DNA of 64,000 nucleotides from Streptomyces sp. NBC_00557 (GCF_036345995.1 NZ_CP107796.1:2542001-2606000), one strand, 5' to 3'. Shown: positions 17,398-28,669, counted from the stretch's first letter. The notes: a model not told the origin generated them from the sequence alone. Numbers and translations are program-made.

Positions 17398-19140
17398 TTA
17401 CTTCGAGGAGCTCAGCAGCAGGTAGTCGTACATGCCGAGGTACGCCTGCGTGACCGTGACGTTGGTCGCGGACGTGGGCCTGATCAGCAGGTTCTTGCGG
17501 TAGATCAGCGGGACGACCGAGGCGTTGTCGGCGACCATCTTGTCGATGTCGCCCCAGGCCTTGGTGCGGGCCGCGGAGTCGGTGTTGCCGATGGCCGCCT
17601 TGAGCGCGGCGTTGATCTTCGGGTCGTTCAGCTCCATCAGGTTGTTGCCGCCCGAGGGCTTGATGGCGCTGCCGTCGATGATCTGGTCCAGGAAGCCGTA
17701 GCCGGTCGGCCAGTCGGCGCCCCACGCCATCATCATCATGCCGAGCTTGTGCTGGTGGACGTAGCTCGGGACACCGGCGAAGTTCGAGAAGTACTTGCCG
17801 GACGGGAACTGCTTGATGTCGACCTTGATGCCGACGGCCTTCAGGGAGTTCTGGATGGCCGTGGCGCCCGCGACCTCGGAGGCGCGGTCCGAGCGGGCCG
17901 TCAGGGTGGTGGAGAAGCCGTTCGGCTTGCCGCACAGCTTCAGCTCGGCCTTGGCCTTGGCGACGTCACCCTTGTGACCGGCGGTCGGGTACTTGTCGAA
18001 CTTGGTGTAGCCGTTGACCGACGGCGGCAGCAGCGTGGTGGCCACGTCGCCCTTCGGCGCACCGCCCATGGCGTCGATCACCGACTGCTTGTCGACCGCC
18101 CACTGCACGGCCTTGCGGCAGTGCACGTTGTCGAACGGCGCGACGTGCAGGTTCAGCGCCATGTAGCCGGTGGCGCCGGCGTAGGAGTTGTCCGTCTGCT
18201 TGGCGTACTTGCCGCTGAGGACCTTCGGCTGGGTCTGCGGCTGCACACCGGCGCCGGCGATGTCGGCCGTGATCTTGTCGGCCATCAGGTCGTTGTCGAT
18301 CGAGACCGGGTTGACCTTGAACTTGACGACGATCTTGTCCGGCAGCGCCTTGCGGATCGGGTCCGTCTTCGGGTCCCAGTTCGAGTTGCGGACGAGGGTG
18401 GCGCCGGCGCCCTCCTCGTACGACGAGAACTTGTAGGGGCCGGAGGACACGATGTGCTGGACGTACTTCGCGCCGTCGTCCTTCGCCTGCGGCACGGGGG
18501 CCGTCTGGGAGAAGGTCGCCAGGTAGTCGAAGTCGGCGAACGGCTGGTTCAGGTGGAAGACGATCGTGCGGTCGTCCGGGGTGGCGATGGAGTCCAGGCC
18601 CTTCTTGTCCTTGTAGGGGCCCTTGTACTTGTCACCGCCCTGCAGGTACGCCTTGAAGTACGTCGGGCCGTTGGACAGGGCCTCGGGCGCGAAGTTGGAG
18701 CGCTCGATCGCGTACTTGACGTCCTTGGACGTGATCGGGGTGCCGTCCTCGAACTTCAGGCCCGGACGCAGGTGGTACGTCCAGGTCTTGGCGTCCTTGC
18801 TGGGCGTGCCCAGGGACTCGGCGAGGTCCGGGACGACCGTGAGGCCGTCCTTGCCGGCGGCCGGCTTGAACGTGACGAGCGTCCGCGCGTACAGGCGCGA
18901 GAAGTTCTGCACGAAGCCGTAGTAGGTGTTGCCCGGGTCCAGGGAGTCCGGCACGTCGGAGTCCTCCAGCGTGACCGTGCCTCCCTTCTTGCTCGAGGCG
19001 TTGACGATGGAGCTGAGCGCCGCGTCCTTGCTGCCGCTGCCGCCACTGCTGCTCTTGCCGCCCCCGCCGCCACAGGCGGCCGCGCCCAGGGAGAGCGCCG
19101 TGACCGACGCCACGGCGGCGATAACCCTTCTGGTCTTCAC
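17398..19140 (-). CDS. oligopeptide-binding lipoprotein, SBP family 5
   Basis: A 580-residue extracellular solute-binding protein. The start is GTG at 19140, giving a basic N-terminus, a hydrophobic core and the lipobox LGAAAC, so the mature protein is membrane-anchored by its cysteine. A glycine/serine linker follows. The family-5 domain includes SLDPGNTYYG, RPGLKFEDGTPITSKDVKYA and the C-terminal MMAWGADWPTGYGFLD. It captures peptides for the importer. The family also includes BldK-type morphogen importers of Streptomyces, but this one cannot be equated with BldK from sequence alone. Confidence 0.93.
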   Translation of the reverse strand: MKTRRVIAAVASVTALSLGAAACGGGGGKSSSGGSGSKDAALSSIVNASSKKGGTVTLEDSDVPDSLDPGNTYYGFVQNFSRLYARTLVTFKPAAGKDGLTVVPDLAESLGTPSKDAKTWTYHLRPGLKFEDGTPITSKDVKYAIERSNFAPEALSNGPTYFKAYLQGGDKYKGPYKDKKGLDSIATPDDRTIVFHLNQPFADFDYLATFSQTAPVPQAKDDGAKYVQHIVSSGPYKFSSYEEGAGATLVRNSNWDPKTDPIRKALPDKIVVKFKVNPVSIDNDLMADKITADIAGAGVQPQTQPKVLSGKYAKQTDNSYAGATGYMALNLHVAPFDNVHCRKAVQWAVDKQSVIDAMGGAPKGDVATTLLPPSVNGYTKFDKYPTAGHKGDVAKAKAELKLCGKPNGFSTTLTARSDRASEVAGATAIQNSLKAVGIKVDIKQFPSGKYFSNFAGVPSYVHQHKLGMMMMAWGADWPTGYGFLDQIIDGSAIKPSGGNNLMELNDPKINAALKAAIGNTDSAARTKAWGDIDKMVADNASVVPLIYRKNLLIRPTSATNVTVTQAYLGMYDYLLLSSSK

Positions 19141-19168
19141 GTTGAGGAAAGCCCCCTCTATCGATGGA

Positions 19169-20167
19169 TCACTTGCTGCGAGGGTCGAGCGCGTCACGCA
19201 GCCCGTCACCCAGCAGGTTGAAGGCCAGGACGGTGATGAAGATCGCCAGTCCGGGCACGAACATGTACTGCGGATCTGCGGTGTACAGGTCCACGGCGTT
19301 GCTGAGCATGCCGCCCCAGGAGGCCTGCGGCGGAGCGATACCGACTCCGAGGAAGCTCAACGCGGCCTCGAAGAGGATGTTGGTCGGGATGATCAGCGTC
19401 GAGTAGACGAGGATCGGCGCGACGAGGTTGGGGAGCAGCTCGCGGAACAGGATGTACGGGCCGCGGGCGCCCAGGCTGGTGGCGGCCTCGACGAACTCCC
19501 GCCTGCGCAGGGTCATCGTCTGGGCGCGCACGATGCGGCCGATGTAGGGCCAGCTGAAGAAGCCGATCACGAAGATCAGCACGCAGATCCGCAGCGGCAG
19601 GCCGTTGAGCCCGAAGAAGCCGTCCTGCACCGAGGCGGAGATGGCGATGGCGAACAGCAGCAGCGGGAACGCCAGGAAGGTGTCCATGAGCTTGCTGATG
19701 AGGCTGTCGACCCAGCCGCCGTAGTAGCCGGCGATGACGCCCAGCACGGTTCCGATGACCACCGAGAGGAGGGTGGCGCCGCCCGCGACCAGGAGGGAGA
19801 CCCAGGAGCCGTCGATGATCCGGGCGAGCATGTCGCGGCCGTACTGCGGGTCCACGCCCAGCGGGTGGGAGAGGCTCATGCCGCCCCAGCCGCCCTTGGG
19901 AGCGAGCAGTGCCGGGTCGATGAGGTCCTGGTGGAACTTGTCCGGGTCGAGCCCGAAGATCCACTCGATCGGCTTGGCGAGCACCGCCATCAGCACGAGC
20001 AGGATGACGACGACGCCGCCCGCCACGGCCACCTTGTCCCGCTTGAACCGGGTCCAGGCGATCTGGCTGAGTGAACGCCCTTCGATCTGGCTCTTCTTGG
20101 CCCCGGCGAGCACGGACTCGGGAGGCGCTGCAGCCTCTTCCCCGGTGGTCTCGATCGGTGCGGTCAC
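19169..20167 (-). CDS. oligopeptide ABC importer, permease 2 (OppC/DppC type)
   Basis: A 332-residue permease starting at GTG 20167. It has a cytoplasmic N-terminus of about 40 residues, then WTRFKRDKVAVAGG leading into the first helix, and the EAA loop EFVEAATSLGARGPYILFRE. It is the first gene of the five-gene operon: permease 2, binding protein, permease 1, ATPase 1, ATPase 2. The order is unusual in that the binding protein is second. Confidence 0.93.
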   Translation of the reverse strand: MTAPIETTGEEAAAPPESVLAGAKKSQIEGRSLSQIAWTRFKRDKVAVAGGVVVILLVLMAVLAKPIEWIFGLDPDKFHQDLIDPALLAPKGGWGGMSLSHPLGVDPQYGRDMLARIIDGSWVSLLVAGGATLLSVVIGTVLGVIAGYYGGWVDSLISKLMDTFLAFPLLLFAIAISASVQDGFFGLNGLPLRICVLIFVIGFFSWPYIGRIVRAQTMTLRRREFVEAATSLGARGPYILFRELLPNLVAPILVYSTLIIPTNILFEAALSFLGVGIAPPQASWGGMLSNAVDLYTADPQYMFVPGLAIFITVLAFNLLGDGLRDALDPRSK

Positions 20168-20466
20168 AGTTGACCTGACCCCTCTCGCCGGTGGTGACCG
20201 GCCTTTGTCCGCCGCTGTGGGCGGCTTGGTTCACTTACCTGCGCCGGCCGCACGATGGGTGACGGCCCTGGAGAGCCAGCTGGTCCCGTGCCTGGTTCGA
20301 GCACAGGATCGATGGCCTCGCGTCTTGAGAGGCGAGTCTTCAACGGGCTCTCGATCACGCGCCAGGTCTGACGGAGAAAGTATGCGTAAACGTGATGCCG
20401 CCTAGGGGAATCCGTTATCCGAACAGGGAAGATCGGCTGCCGGACGCCGGGCATCACCGGCCACCT
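20168..20466. other. leader/promoter region of the peptide importer, no gene seen
   Basis: About 300 bases upstream of the importer with no supported gene. An open frame of 121 codons on the minus strand (20164-20529) resembles no family and ends overlapping the permease start. Two modest hairpins are visible: CCGCC...GGCGG near 20210-20225 and CTCGC...GCGAG near 20310-20335. The promoter could not be pinned down. Confidence 0.4.
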
Positions 20467-20481
20467 CGCCCGAATCGGGCG
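20467..20481 (-). terminator. hairpin downstream of the SseB gene
   Basis: CGCCCG-AAT-CGGGCG, a perfect 6-bp stem with a 3-base loop, about 60 bases past the stop of the SseB-family gene on the minus strand. It lacks a clear U tail. A reasonable intrinsic terminator for that gene. Confidence 0.45.
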
Positions 20482-20542
20482 GACATCAAGGGTAGTTGAG
20501 GGCGCGCGCACCGTTGTGGCCGACGTCACAGCATCCGGGTGC

Positions 20543-21334
20543 TCAGTAGGACCGGGGTCCGGTGTAGCCGTACCCGGGGCCGGCCGCGGGCGCCGGCGCC
20601 GCGTGCGCCTCGCGGTCGTAGAAGGGGCGGGCGTTGGCCCGCATCCACATCACGACCGGGTCGTAGTCGTCGGTCATCACGACCGTCGACACCGGCAGGC
20701 CCTCCGGGACCGCCCCGATGGACTGCTGCATCATCGCGCGCACCGAGTCCACGGCGGCCGGGGAGGTGTCGTACACGTCCAGGCCGATGGCGAGGTACGG
20801 CGCGCCGAGCGCCGGCTGCACCCAGGCGCGGCGCAGGGAGCGCAGGGCCGGGGTGCGGTGGGCGTTCTGCGTGAGAAGGGCGTAGAACTGCGGGATCTCG
20901 ATACCGGGCTCGCTCAGCCGGAGGGGGCCGGCGGGCTGGCGGTCCAGCCCGGTGGCGATCCGGCGCAGGTCCAGCCAGGGGATGCCGACGCCGCCGCCCG
21001 GGGCGTGCGGGTTCAGCCAGAGGCCGTAGTGGTCGGGGTAGAGGGTGCGGGCCACGTCGAGCCCGTCGACGACCTCGTACGACCGGTTCCAGCCGCTGGC
21101 CGACAGCTCCTGGGCGGAGGTGACGCAGGGGGCGTACTGGAAGCCCTCGACCTCCATGTTTCCGTACTGGGCGTCCGGGGAGCCGGCATGGCCGTGCCAC
21201 AGCAGCATCCAGATCTGGCCGGCGGAGGGCGTGGCGAGGGCGCGGAGCAGGGCCTCGTAGGCGTCGTAGCGGCCGGGGGTGACCTGGCGCAGCGCGTGTT
21301 CCACGCTGACGCTGCCGCTGTGGCTCGCGCTCAC
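20543..21334 (-). CDS. SseB-family protein with C-terminal SseB domain
   Basis: A 263-residue protein from GTG 21334 (VSASHSGSVSVEHALRQV), with AAGGG upstream. N-terminal residues 10-130 resemble the SseB N-terminal domain and include VARTLYPDHYGLWLNPHAPG. The C-terminal half has an SseB_C-like segment with YLAIGLDVYDTSP and TDDYDPVVMWMR, ending with a glycine/proline tail. SseB was named from enhanced serine sensitivity in E. coli; its biochemical role is unknown. A paralogue of the same length lies immediately upstream, next to glycine/serine catabolism genes. Confidence 0.8.
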   Translation of the reverse strand: MSASHSGSVSVEHALRQVTPGRYDAYEALLRALATPSAGQIWMLLWHGHAGSPDAQYGNMEVEGFQYAPCVTSAQELSASGWNRSYEVVDGLDVARTLYPDHYGLWLNPHAPGGGVGIPWLDLRRIATGLDRQPAGPLRLSEPGIEIPQFYALLTQNAHRTPALRSLRRAWVQPALGAPYLAIGLDVYDTSPAAVDSVRAMMQQSIGAVPEGLPVSTVVMTDDYDPVVMWMRANARPFYDREAHAAPAPAAGPGYGYTGPRSY

Positions 21335-21495
21335 CTGTCGTGCCCTTCTCTTTTCTGTGCCCCGCGTTCGGGGACAGCTTAAGCGCCCACCGGGGTGCCG
21401 CCCCGGTGCGTACGCGGGTGCGGGTGCGTGGTGGCTCGGCGCGCCCCGCGGCGGAGCCGCATATCGGACACGGCCCCGCGCCCCTTCGGGGCGCC

Positions 21496-22287
21496 TCAGT
21501 GGCCGTACTGATAGAAGGGGCGGACCCTCTCCCTCATCCACTCCGCCACCGGGTCGTCCGTGACGTCCAGGAGGACCAGGTTGACCGGCCACTTGACCGG
21601 GACTTTGCCGAGGGCTCTGCCGAGGGCCTGGAGGGGGAGGGCGCGCAGGTCGCCCTCCCACTGGGAGAGCTCGACGCCCACGAACATGACCGGCTCGTCG
21701 GTCTCGATCGCGGCCAGGCAGCGGCGGGCGGTGCGGACCACGCCGGTCTCGGCGAACTCGGCGGACGCGGTGGAGAGGAAGTCGACCGGGTCGTCCTGCC
21801 AGTCGGGCTCGAAGAGCCGGACCCGGCCGCCGGTGTTCGGGCCGTCCAGCGGGGTGCGGCCGATCCGGCACAGCTCGGCCACCGCCGCGGGCGGCAGCGG
21901 GATGCCGATCAGCGCGTCGGGGTTCACGGCGATGCCGATCTGCGGGGGCAGGCCGCGGGCGAACTCCACGGCGGGCGCGATGGCGTACGCCATGTGGGAG
22001 CCGGCCGCCTGGCGCAGCTGCTCCTCGGAGCTGAACACCGGGACGTAGGCCTGGCCGTCGATGTCCAGCGAGGGCAGGTCCAGCGGGCCGCTGTCCGGGC
22101 CGCCGCCGTTGGGCAGCGGGACCCACAGCAGGCTGCGGCCCAGCACCTCGATGATCCGGCCGGCCGCGGCGGGCATGCCGAGGGAGGCCGAGAGCACCTC
22201 CTCCAGTTCGTTGCCCGGCCAGCCGCCGTGCGGCTGGGGGTGCGCCTGTGCCGGGAAGTCCGCGGGAAAGTCCGCCGGGAAGTCCAT
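21496..22287 (-). CDS. SseB-family protein, paralogue of the neighbour
   Basis: A 263-residue SseB-family protein, the same length as its downstream neighbour. The start MDFPADFPADFPAQ at 22287 is preceded by GGCGGTAGGC; an in-frame ATG at 22323 is also possible but lacks a ribosome binding site. Conserved pieces are LWVPLPNGG, YVPVFSSEEQL, GIAVNPDALIGIPL and, in the C-terminal domain, LVLLDVTDDPVAEWMRE. The FPAD unit is repeated at the N-terminus. About 160 bases separate the two paralogues. Confidence 0.8.
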   Translation of the reverse strand: MDFPADFPADFPAQAHPQPHGGWPGNELEEVLSASLGMPAAAGRIIEVLGRSLLWVPLPNGGGPDSGPLDLPSLDIDGQAYVPVFSSEEQLRQAAGSHMAYAIAPAVEFARGLPPQIGIAVNPDALIGIPLPPAAVAELCRIGRTPLDGPNTGGRVRLFEPDWQDDPVDFLSTASAEFAETGVVRTARRCLAAIETDEPVMFVGVELSQWEGDLRALPLQALGRALGKVPVKWPVNLVLLDVTDDPVAEWMRERVRPFYQYGH

Positions 22288-22378
22288 CTGCCTACCGCCT
22301 GCTGGGAACCACTGCTGTGCCATGAAGGCTAGCGGGTGGCTGTGACAGTTCCTCACCTTCGGACATCCGTTCGCGGCC

Positions 22379-23023
22379 TCATGCGGTGAAGGCGATCCGG
22401 CGCAGGGCGTCCGCCGCGGGCCGGTCCAGCAGGGTCGCCGAGCCGCAGCCGGCGGGCGGCTCGCCCGCCTCGACCGCGGCGACCAGCCGGGCGGTCGTAC
22501 GGCGGTGGCGGCGGAAGGCGTACGCGGAGACGCCCCGGCCGCGCTCGCGCTGGCCCTCGCGGGCGGTCTCGGGGGCCACGTCGAGCAGCAGCAGGTGGAG
22601 GGCGGCGCCGCGGCGGCGGGCCTCGCGGGCGAGCCAGCGGCGCACCCAGGGCTGGGTGCCGCAGTCGTGCACGACGACGCCCTCGCCGGTGCGCAGCGCG
22701 CGGCGCAGGCCCGCGTAGTGGGCGAGGCGGACCAGCGGGCGGTAGAGGGCGTACGGCAGGAGACGGGGGGTGCGGGCGTCCCAGCGGTCACGGGTGTCCT
22801 GGGAGTCGACGCGGGGGCCGGTGACCGCGCGCCGCATCAGAGTGGACTTGCCGCTGCCGGGCAGGCCGGTGATCACGACCAGGTCGCGGGGTCCGAAGCG
22901 CAGGGTGCGCGGGCCGTGGCCGGCGCGGTCGCGCAGGTCGCGGACGACGGGGGCCGGGGCGGGGCGCTGCCTCGGCACAGTGATGCCGGTGGTGGCGGTG
23001 GCGTACACCGGGGTCCTGTTCAC
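22379..23023 (-). CDS. P-loop ATPase/kinase-like protein
   Basis: A 214-residue protein starting at GTG 23023 with GGGAGG upstream. Walker A is GLPGSGKSTL near residue 54. A later VVVHDCGTQPW and an arginine-rich lid (LAREARRRG, ERGRGVSAYAFRRHRRTT) are typical of small zeta-toxin-like or nucleoside-kinase-like P-loop proteins. There is no sign of a cognate antitoxin. Substrate unknown. It is divergent from the glycine riboswitch and gcv operon. Confidence 0.75.
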   Translation of the reverse strand: MNRTPVYATATTGITVPRQRPAPAPVVRDLRDRAGHGPRTLRFGPRDLVVITGLPGSGKSTLMRRAVTGPRVDSQDTRDRWDARTPRLLPYALYRPLVRLAHYAGLRRALRTGEGVVVHDCGTQPWVRRWLAREARRRGAALHLLLLDVAPETAREGQRERGRGVSAYAFRRHRRTTARLVAAVEAGEPPAGCGSATLLDRPAADALRRIAFTA

Positions 23024-23190
23024 AGTGATCGTCCTCCCCTGTCGGTCCGGTAATCTTCCTGCCCGCAGTGCGTAAAGGGAAGGTAATGGGCGATGTCGTC
23101 GGCGTCGTCCGTGGCCTGCCACAGGTCGGTTACAAAAGCCCGCTCGGCGTGCGATGATGTGGCCGCCAACTGCATACCGGCCGCTTGAAT

Positions 23191-23400
23191 CCGCGCGGGA
23201 GAGTCCCTGGCAGCACCGATGCCGGGGCGCCGAAGGAGCAAGTCCCTCCCTTGAATCTCTCAGGCCCCGTTACCGCGCGGGCGAGGCACATCTGAAAAGC
23301 GGGCCGCTCTACGCCAGTGGCTCCACCCAAGGTGCAAGCCGTGATCGCCCCCGTGGCGGTTCCGGCGAACCTCTCAGGTTCCGATGACAGATGGGGAGGA
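23191..23400 (+). promoter_or_regulatory. tandem glycine riboswitch
   Basis: Two glycine aptamers in series. The first (about 23191-23280) has GGGAGAG, GCCGAAGGAGCAA and ATCTCTCAGG. The second (about 23295-23400) has CCACCCAAGGTGCAAGC and ACCTCTCAGGTTCCGATGACAGATGGGGAGG-type sequence (given here only in part). It ends about 45 bases before the gcvT start. Glycine binding to this class usually switches on the glycine cleavage genes. The rest of the 421-base gap back to 23024 is the divergent promoter region. Confidence 0.95.
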
Positions 23401-23444
23401 ACGTTCCTCGCCCGTTCTGCTTTGCCCTGGGAGACGACCGACCG

Positions 23445-24563
23445 ATGAGCAGCACTGAACTCCGCCACACCGCGCTCGATGCCGTGCATCGCGCGCTCGG
23501 TGCGACGATGACCGACTTCGCCGGCTGGGACATGCCGCTGCGCTACGGCTCCGAGCGCGACGAGCACATCGCCGTGCGGACGAAGGCGGGTCTGTTCGAC
23601 CTCTCCCACATGGGCGAGATCACCGTCACCGGCGCCCAGGCCGCCGCGTTCCTGAACCACGCCCTGGTCGGCAACATCGCCTCCGTCGGCGTGGGCCGCG
23701 CCCGCTACACCATGATCTGCCGGGCCGACGGCGGCATCCTGGACGACCTGATCGTCTACCGGCTCGCCGAGACCGAGTACATGGTCGTCGCCAACGCCTC
23801 CAACGCCCAGGTCGTGCTGGACGCCCTCACCGAGCGCGCCGCCGGCTTCGACGCCGAGGTCCGCGACGACCGGGACGCCTACGCGCTGATCGCCGTCCAG
23901 GGCCCCGAGTCCCCCGGCATCCTGAAGTCCCTCACCGACGCCGACCTCGACGGCCTGAAGTACTACGCCGGCCTGCCCGGCACCGTCGCCGGCGTCCCGG
24001 CCCTGATCGCCCGCACCGGCTACACCGGCGAGGACGGCTTCGAGCTGTTCGTGAAGCCCGAGCACGCCGTCGAGCTGTGGCAGGCGCTGACCAAGGCCGG
24101 CGAGGGCGCCGGCCTCGTCCCCTGCGGCCTGTCCTGCCGGGACACCCTGCGCCTGGAGGCGGGCATGCCGCTGTACGGGCACGAGCTGACCACCGAGCTG
24201 ACCCCCTTCGACGCCGGGCTCGGCCGCGTGGTGAAGTTCGACAAGGAGGGCGACTTCGTGGGGCGCGAGGCGCTCCGGGAGGCCGCGGCCAGGGCTGAGC
24301 AGAACCCGCCACGGGTCCTCGTCGGCCTGGTCGCCCAGGGCCGCCGCGTCCCGCGCGCCGGGTACGCCGTCGTCGCCGGCGGCGAGGTGATCGGCGAGGT
24401 CACCTCCGGCGCCCCCTCCCCCACCCTGGGCAAGCCGATCGCCATGGCGTACGTCGACGCGGCGCACGCGGCGCCGGGCACCGAGGGCGTCGGCGTGGAC
24501 ATCCGCGGCAGCCACGAGCCGTACGAGGTCGTGGCGCTGCCGTTCTACAAGCGCCAGAAGTAG
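23445..24563 (+). CDS. gcvT: glycine cleavage system T protein (aminomethyltransferase)
   Basis: A 372-residue GcvT. It transfers the methylene carbon from aminomethyl-lipoyl-GcvH to tetrahydrofolate, releasing ammonia. The start MSSTELRHTALDAVH at 23445 follows GGGAGA. DFAGWDMPLRYGS, FDLSHMGEI and the GYTGEDGFE segment with the folate-site aspartate nearby are all present. It is the first gene of the riboswitch-controlled operon. gcvP, the decarboxylase, is not in the window and must be elsewhere. Confidence 0.97.
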   Translation: MSSTELRHTALDAVHRALGATMTDFAGWDMPLRYGSERDEHIAVRTKAGLFDLSHMGEITVTGAQAAAFLNHALVGNIASVGVGRARYTMICRADGGILDDLIVYRLAETEYMVVANASNAQVVLDALTERAAGFDAEVRDDRDAYALIAVQGPESPGILKSLTDADLDGLKYYAGLPGTVAGVPALIARTGYTGEDGFELFVKPEHAVELWQALTKAGEGAGLVPCGLSCRDTLRLEAGMPLYGHELTTELTPFDAGLGRVVKFDKEGDFVGREALREAAARAEQNPPRVLVGLVAQGRRVPRAGYAVVAGGEVIGEVTSGAPSPTLGKPIAMAYVDAAHAAPGTEGVGVDIRGSHEPYEVVALPFYKRQK

Positions 24564-24671
24564 ACACCGGGCGCGGCCACTGTGTGACCCCGCGCACGTC
24601 ACCGCCGCCCACAGCGGCTCCAGCAGTCCCCCCTTCATCATCACTCCCGCGCGTACAGGAGAATTCAGGCC

Positions 24672-25049
24672 ATGAGCAACCCCCAGCAGCTGCGCTACAG
24701 CAAGGAGCACGAGTGGCTGTCGCCCGCCGAGGACGGCGTGTCGACGGTCGGCATCACCGAGTTCGCGGCGAACGCGCTCGGCGACGTCGTCTACGCCCAG
24801 CTCCCCGAGGTCGGCTCCACGGTGTCCGCGGGCGAGACCTGCGGCGAGCTGGAGTCCACCAAGTCGGTCTCCGACCTGTACTCGCCGGTCACCGGTGAGG
24901 TCGTCGAGATCAACGAGGACGTCGTCAACGACCCGTCGCTGGTGAACTCGGCCCCCTTCGAGGGCGGCTGGCTGTTCAAGGTGCGCGTCACGGAGGAGCC
25001 GGCCGACCTGCTCTCCGCCGACGAGTACACCGCCCAGAACGCCGGCTGA
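24672..25049 (+). CDS. gcvH: glycine cleavage system H protein
   Basis: A 125-residue lipoyl carrier that shuttles the aminomethyl group between GcvP and GcvT. The lipoylated lysine is in [14 protein letters not shown] at about residue 63. Start ATG 24672 with AGGAG upstream, 108 bases after gcvT. The next gene, glyA, begins 14 bases later. Confidence 0.97.
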   Translation: MSNPQQLRYSKEHEWLSPAEDGVSTVGITEFAANALGDVVYAQLPEVGSTVSAGETCGELESTKSVSDLYSPVTGEVVEINEDVVNDPSLVNSAPFEGGWLFKVRVTEEPADLLSADEYTAQNAG

Positions 25050-25063
25050 GGAGTCGTAGCCGT

Positions 25064-26332
25064 ATGACCGTCCTGAACACGTCCCTGCACGAGCTGGACC
25101 CGGAGATCGCCGCCGCGGTCGACGCCGAGCTCGGCCGCCAGCAGTCCACGCTGGAGATGATCGCCTCCGAGAACTTCGCGCCGCTCGCGGTGATGGAGGC
25201 GCAGGGCTCCGTCCTCACCAACAAGTACGCCGAGGGCTACCCGGGCCGCCGCTACTACGGCGGCTGCGAGCACGTCGACGTCGCCGAGCAGATCGCCATC
25301 GACCGGGTCAAGGAGCTGTTCGGCGCCGAGTACGCCAACGTCCAGCCCCACTCCGGCGCCTCCGCCAACCAGGCGGCCCTGTTCGCCCTCGCCCAGCCCG
25401 GGGACACCATCCTCGGCCTGGACCTGGCGCACGGCGGCCACCTCACCCACGGCATGCGCCTGAACTTCTCCGGCAAGCAGTTCGACGTGGTCGCCTACCA
25501 CGTGGACGCCGAGACCGGCCTGGTCGACATGGCGGAGGTCGAGCGGCTCGCCAAGGAGCACCGCCCGAAGGTGATCATCGCCGGCTGGTCGGCGTACCCG
25601 CGCGAGCTGGACTTCGCCGCGTTCCGCCGGATCGCCGACGAGGCCGGCGCCTACCTGTGGGTCGACATGGCGCACTTCGCGGGCCTGGTCGCGGCCGGCC
25701 TGCACGCGAACCCGGTGCCGTACGCCGACGTGGTGACCTCCACCACGCACAAGACGCTCGGCGGTCCGCGCGGCGGCATCATCCTCGCCCGCAGCAAGGA
25801 CTTCGCGAAGAAGCTGAACTCCTCCGTCTTCCCCGGCTTCCAGGGCGGCCCCCTGGAGCACGTGATCGCCGCCAAGGCGGTCTCCTTCAAGGTCGCCGCC
25901 TCGGAGGAGTTCAAGGAGCGCCAGCGTCGTACCGTGGAGGGTGCCCGCATCCTCGCCGAGCGCCTGACGGCGGCGGACGCCCGTGAGGCCGGGGTGAACG
26001 TGCTGTCCGGCGGCACCGACGTGCACCTCATCCTCGTCGACCTGCGCGCCTCGGAGCTGGACGGGCAGCAGGCCGAGGACCGCCTCCACGAGGTCGGGAT
26101 CACGGTCAACCGCAACGCGGTCCCGAACGACCCGCGGCCCCCGATGGTGACGTCCGGGCTGCGGATCGGCACGCCCGCCCTCGCGACCCGCGGCTTCACG
26201 GCCGAGGACTTCGCCGAGGTCGCGGACGTGATCGCCGAGGCGCTGAAGCCGTCGTACGACGCGGAGGCCCTCAAGGCGCGCGTGAAGGCGCTCGCCGACA
26301 AGCACCCGCTGTACCCGGGCCTGAACAAGTAG
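25064..26332 (+). CDS. glyA: serine hydroxymethyltransferase
   Basis: A 422-residue PLP enzyme interconverting glycine plus methylene-tetrahydrofolate and serine. The family features [24 protein letters not shown] and the PLP lysine in [14 protein letters not shown] are present, as is a normal C-terminus. In this operon it takes the one-carbon unit released from one glycine by the cleavage system and adds it to another glycine. Confidence 0.97.
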   Translation: MTVLNTSLHELDPEIAAAVDAELGRQQSTLEMIASENFAPLAVMEAQGSVLTNKYAEGYPGRRYYGGCEHVDVAEQIAIDRVKELFGAEYANVQPHSGASANQAALFALAQPGDTILGLDLAHGGHLTHGMRLNFSGKQFDVVAYHVDAETGLVDMAEVERLAKEHRPKVIIAGWSAYPRELDFAAFRRIADEAGAYLWVDMAHFAGLVAAGLHANPVPYADVVTSTTHKTLGGPRGGIILARSKDFAKKLNSSVFPGFQGGPLEHVIAAKAVSFKVAASEEFKERQRRTVEGARILAERLTAADAREAGVNVLSGGTDVHLILVDLRASELDGQQAEDRLHEVGITVNRNAVPNDPRPPMVTSGLRIGTPALATRGFTAEDFAEVADVIAEALKPSYDAEALKARVKALADKHPLYPGLNK

Positions 26333-26417
26333 TCCCGGCGAAGCAAGTCCCCGGTGGGGCGCCCGAGGCCGGACCGGCGAGGGCGCCCCGCCATCCCCCT
26401 GTTCCTGAGGAGTGACC

Positions 26418-27785
<1,368 letters not shown>

Positions 27786-27797
27786 GCCGGACCGCGC

Positions 27798-28649
27798 TCA
27801 GGTGCCGGCCAGCAGCAGGTCCTCCCCGGTCGACGGGCGCAGGCCGTCGGGGCGGCCGGTGAAGTAGCGGTCGGCGAGCGCGGTGCCCGGGACGTGCCGG
27901 GCCTCCTCGAAGCCGGCCGAGCGGGCCAGGGCGAGCATCTCGTCCGGGGCGTAGAAGCTGAGGAACGGCGTGCCGGAGGCCCGGGCGCCCTCCTGGCTCG
28001 CCCGCAGGCCGGGGCGGTCGGGCTCGGCCACCAGATCCTCCGGGAGCAGGAAGGTCATGGCGAGGGTCGAGCCCGGTGCGAAGCCCGCGATCCGGCGCAG
28101 GGTGGCCGCCGTGGCCTCCTTGGTGAGGTACATGCTGACGCCCGCGGAGGCGACGACCGCGGGCCGGCCGGGGTCGAATCCGGCCGCGACGAGCCGGTCG
28201 GGCCAGCTGCCGGCGTCCGTCTCGAAGTCGACCGGCACCAGGTGCAGCCGGTCGGGGATGCCGTAGCCGAGTTCGACCAGGCGCCGGCGTTTCCAGATCT
28301 GTGTGCCGGGCTGGTCGACCTCGAAGACGTGCACCCGGGACGCGGCCCCCTGTCCGCGCTGGGCGAAGGTGTCCAGGCCGGCGCCGAGGAGGACGTACTG
28401 GTCCACGCCCCGGTCCGCCTGCTCGGCGACCAGGTCCTCGAGGAACCGCGCACGGGCCACCATGGCGGCCCGGAATCCGCGGGTGGCCTCGGGGTCCATG
28501 TCCGGACGGTCGCGCCAGCCGTCGCCGGGGGCCACGAGCCGCAGGCCGATCTCGTCCTCCAGCACATGCGGCGGCGGGTCGGCCAGCACGTGCATCGCCC
28601 GCCACAGGGCGCACCGCACGGCGGTGTTGTCCGGCGTCTCGTGCGTCAT
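27798..28649 (-). CDS. class I SAM-dependent methyltransferase (leucine carboxyl methyltransferase-like)
   Basis: A 283-residue protein of the TIGR00027/LCM-like family common in actinobacteria. The motif VLLGAGLDTFAQR is the SAM-binding glycine motif, followed by VFEVDQPGTQIWKRR, and VVASAGVSMYLTKEA is a second family motif. Substrates are unknown; some relatives make modified polyketides. The start at 28649 is uncertain because GGGAGG lies only two bases from it. It is convergent with sdaA. Confidence 0.82.
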   Translation of the reverse strand: MTHETPDNTAVRCALWRAMHVLADPPPHVLEDEIGLRLVAPGDGWRDRPDMDPEATRGFRAAMVARARFLEDLVAEQADRGVDQYVLLGAGLDTFAQRGQGAASRVHVFEVDQPGTQIWKRRRLVELGYGIPDRLHLVPVDFETDAGSWPDRLVAAGFDPGRPAVVASAGVSMYLTKEATAATLRRIAGFAPGSTLAMTFLLPEDLVAEPDRPGLRASQEGARASGTPFLSFYAPDEMLALARSAGFEEARHVPGTALADRYFTGRPDGLRPSTGEDLLLAGT

Positions 28650-28669
28650 CGCGTCGCCTCCCGCCGGGG

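Noticed and set aside
20280..20300. GGTTCGA sequence like a tRNA T-loop
   Set aside because: No acceptor stem or cloverleaf could be built around it. No tRNA or rRNA gene was found in the window.
20164..20529. 121-codon minus-strand frame before the importer permease
   Set aside because: No family resemblance, arginine/proline-rich, and no ribosome binding site; treated as leader region.
22379..23023. Reading the P-loop protein as a zeta toxin
   Set aside because: Only the Walker A and general shape fit; no epsilon-type antitoxin is next to it.
23379..23444. Upstream extension of gcvT to 23391
   Set aside because: It would start inside the glycine riboswitch; the ATG at 23445 has its own ribosome binding site.
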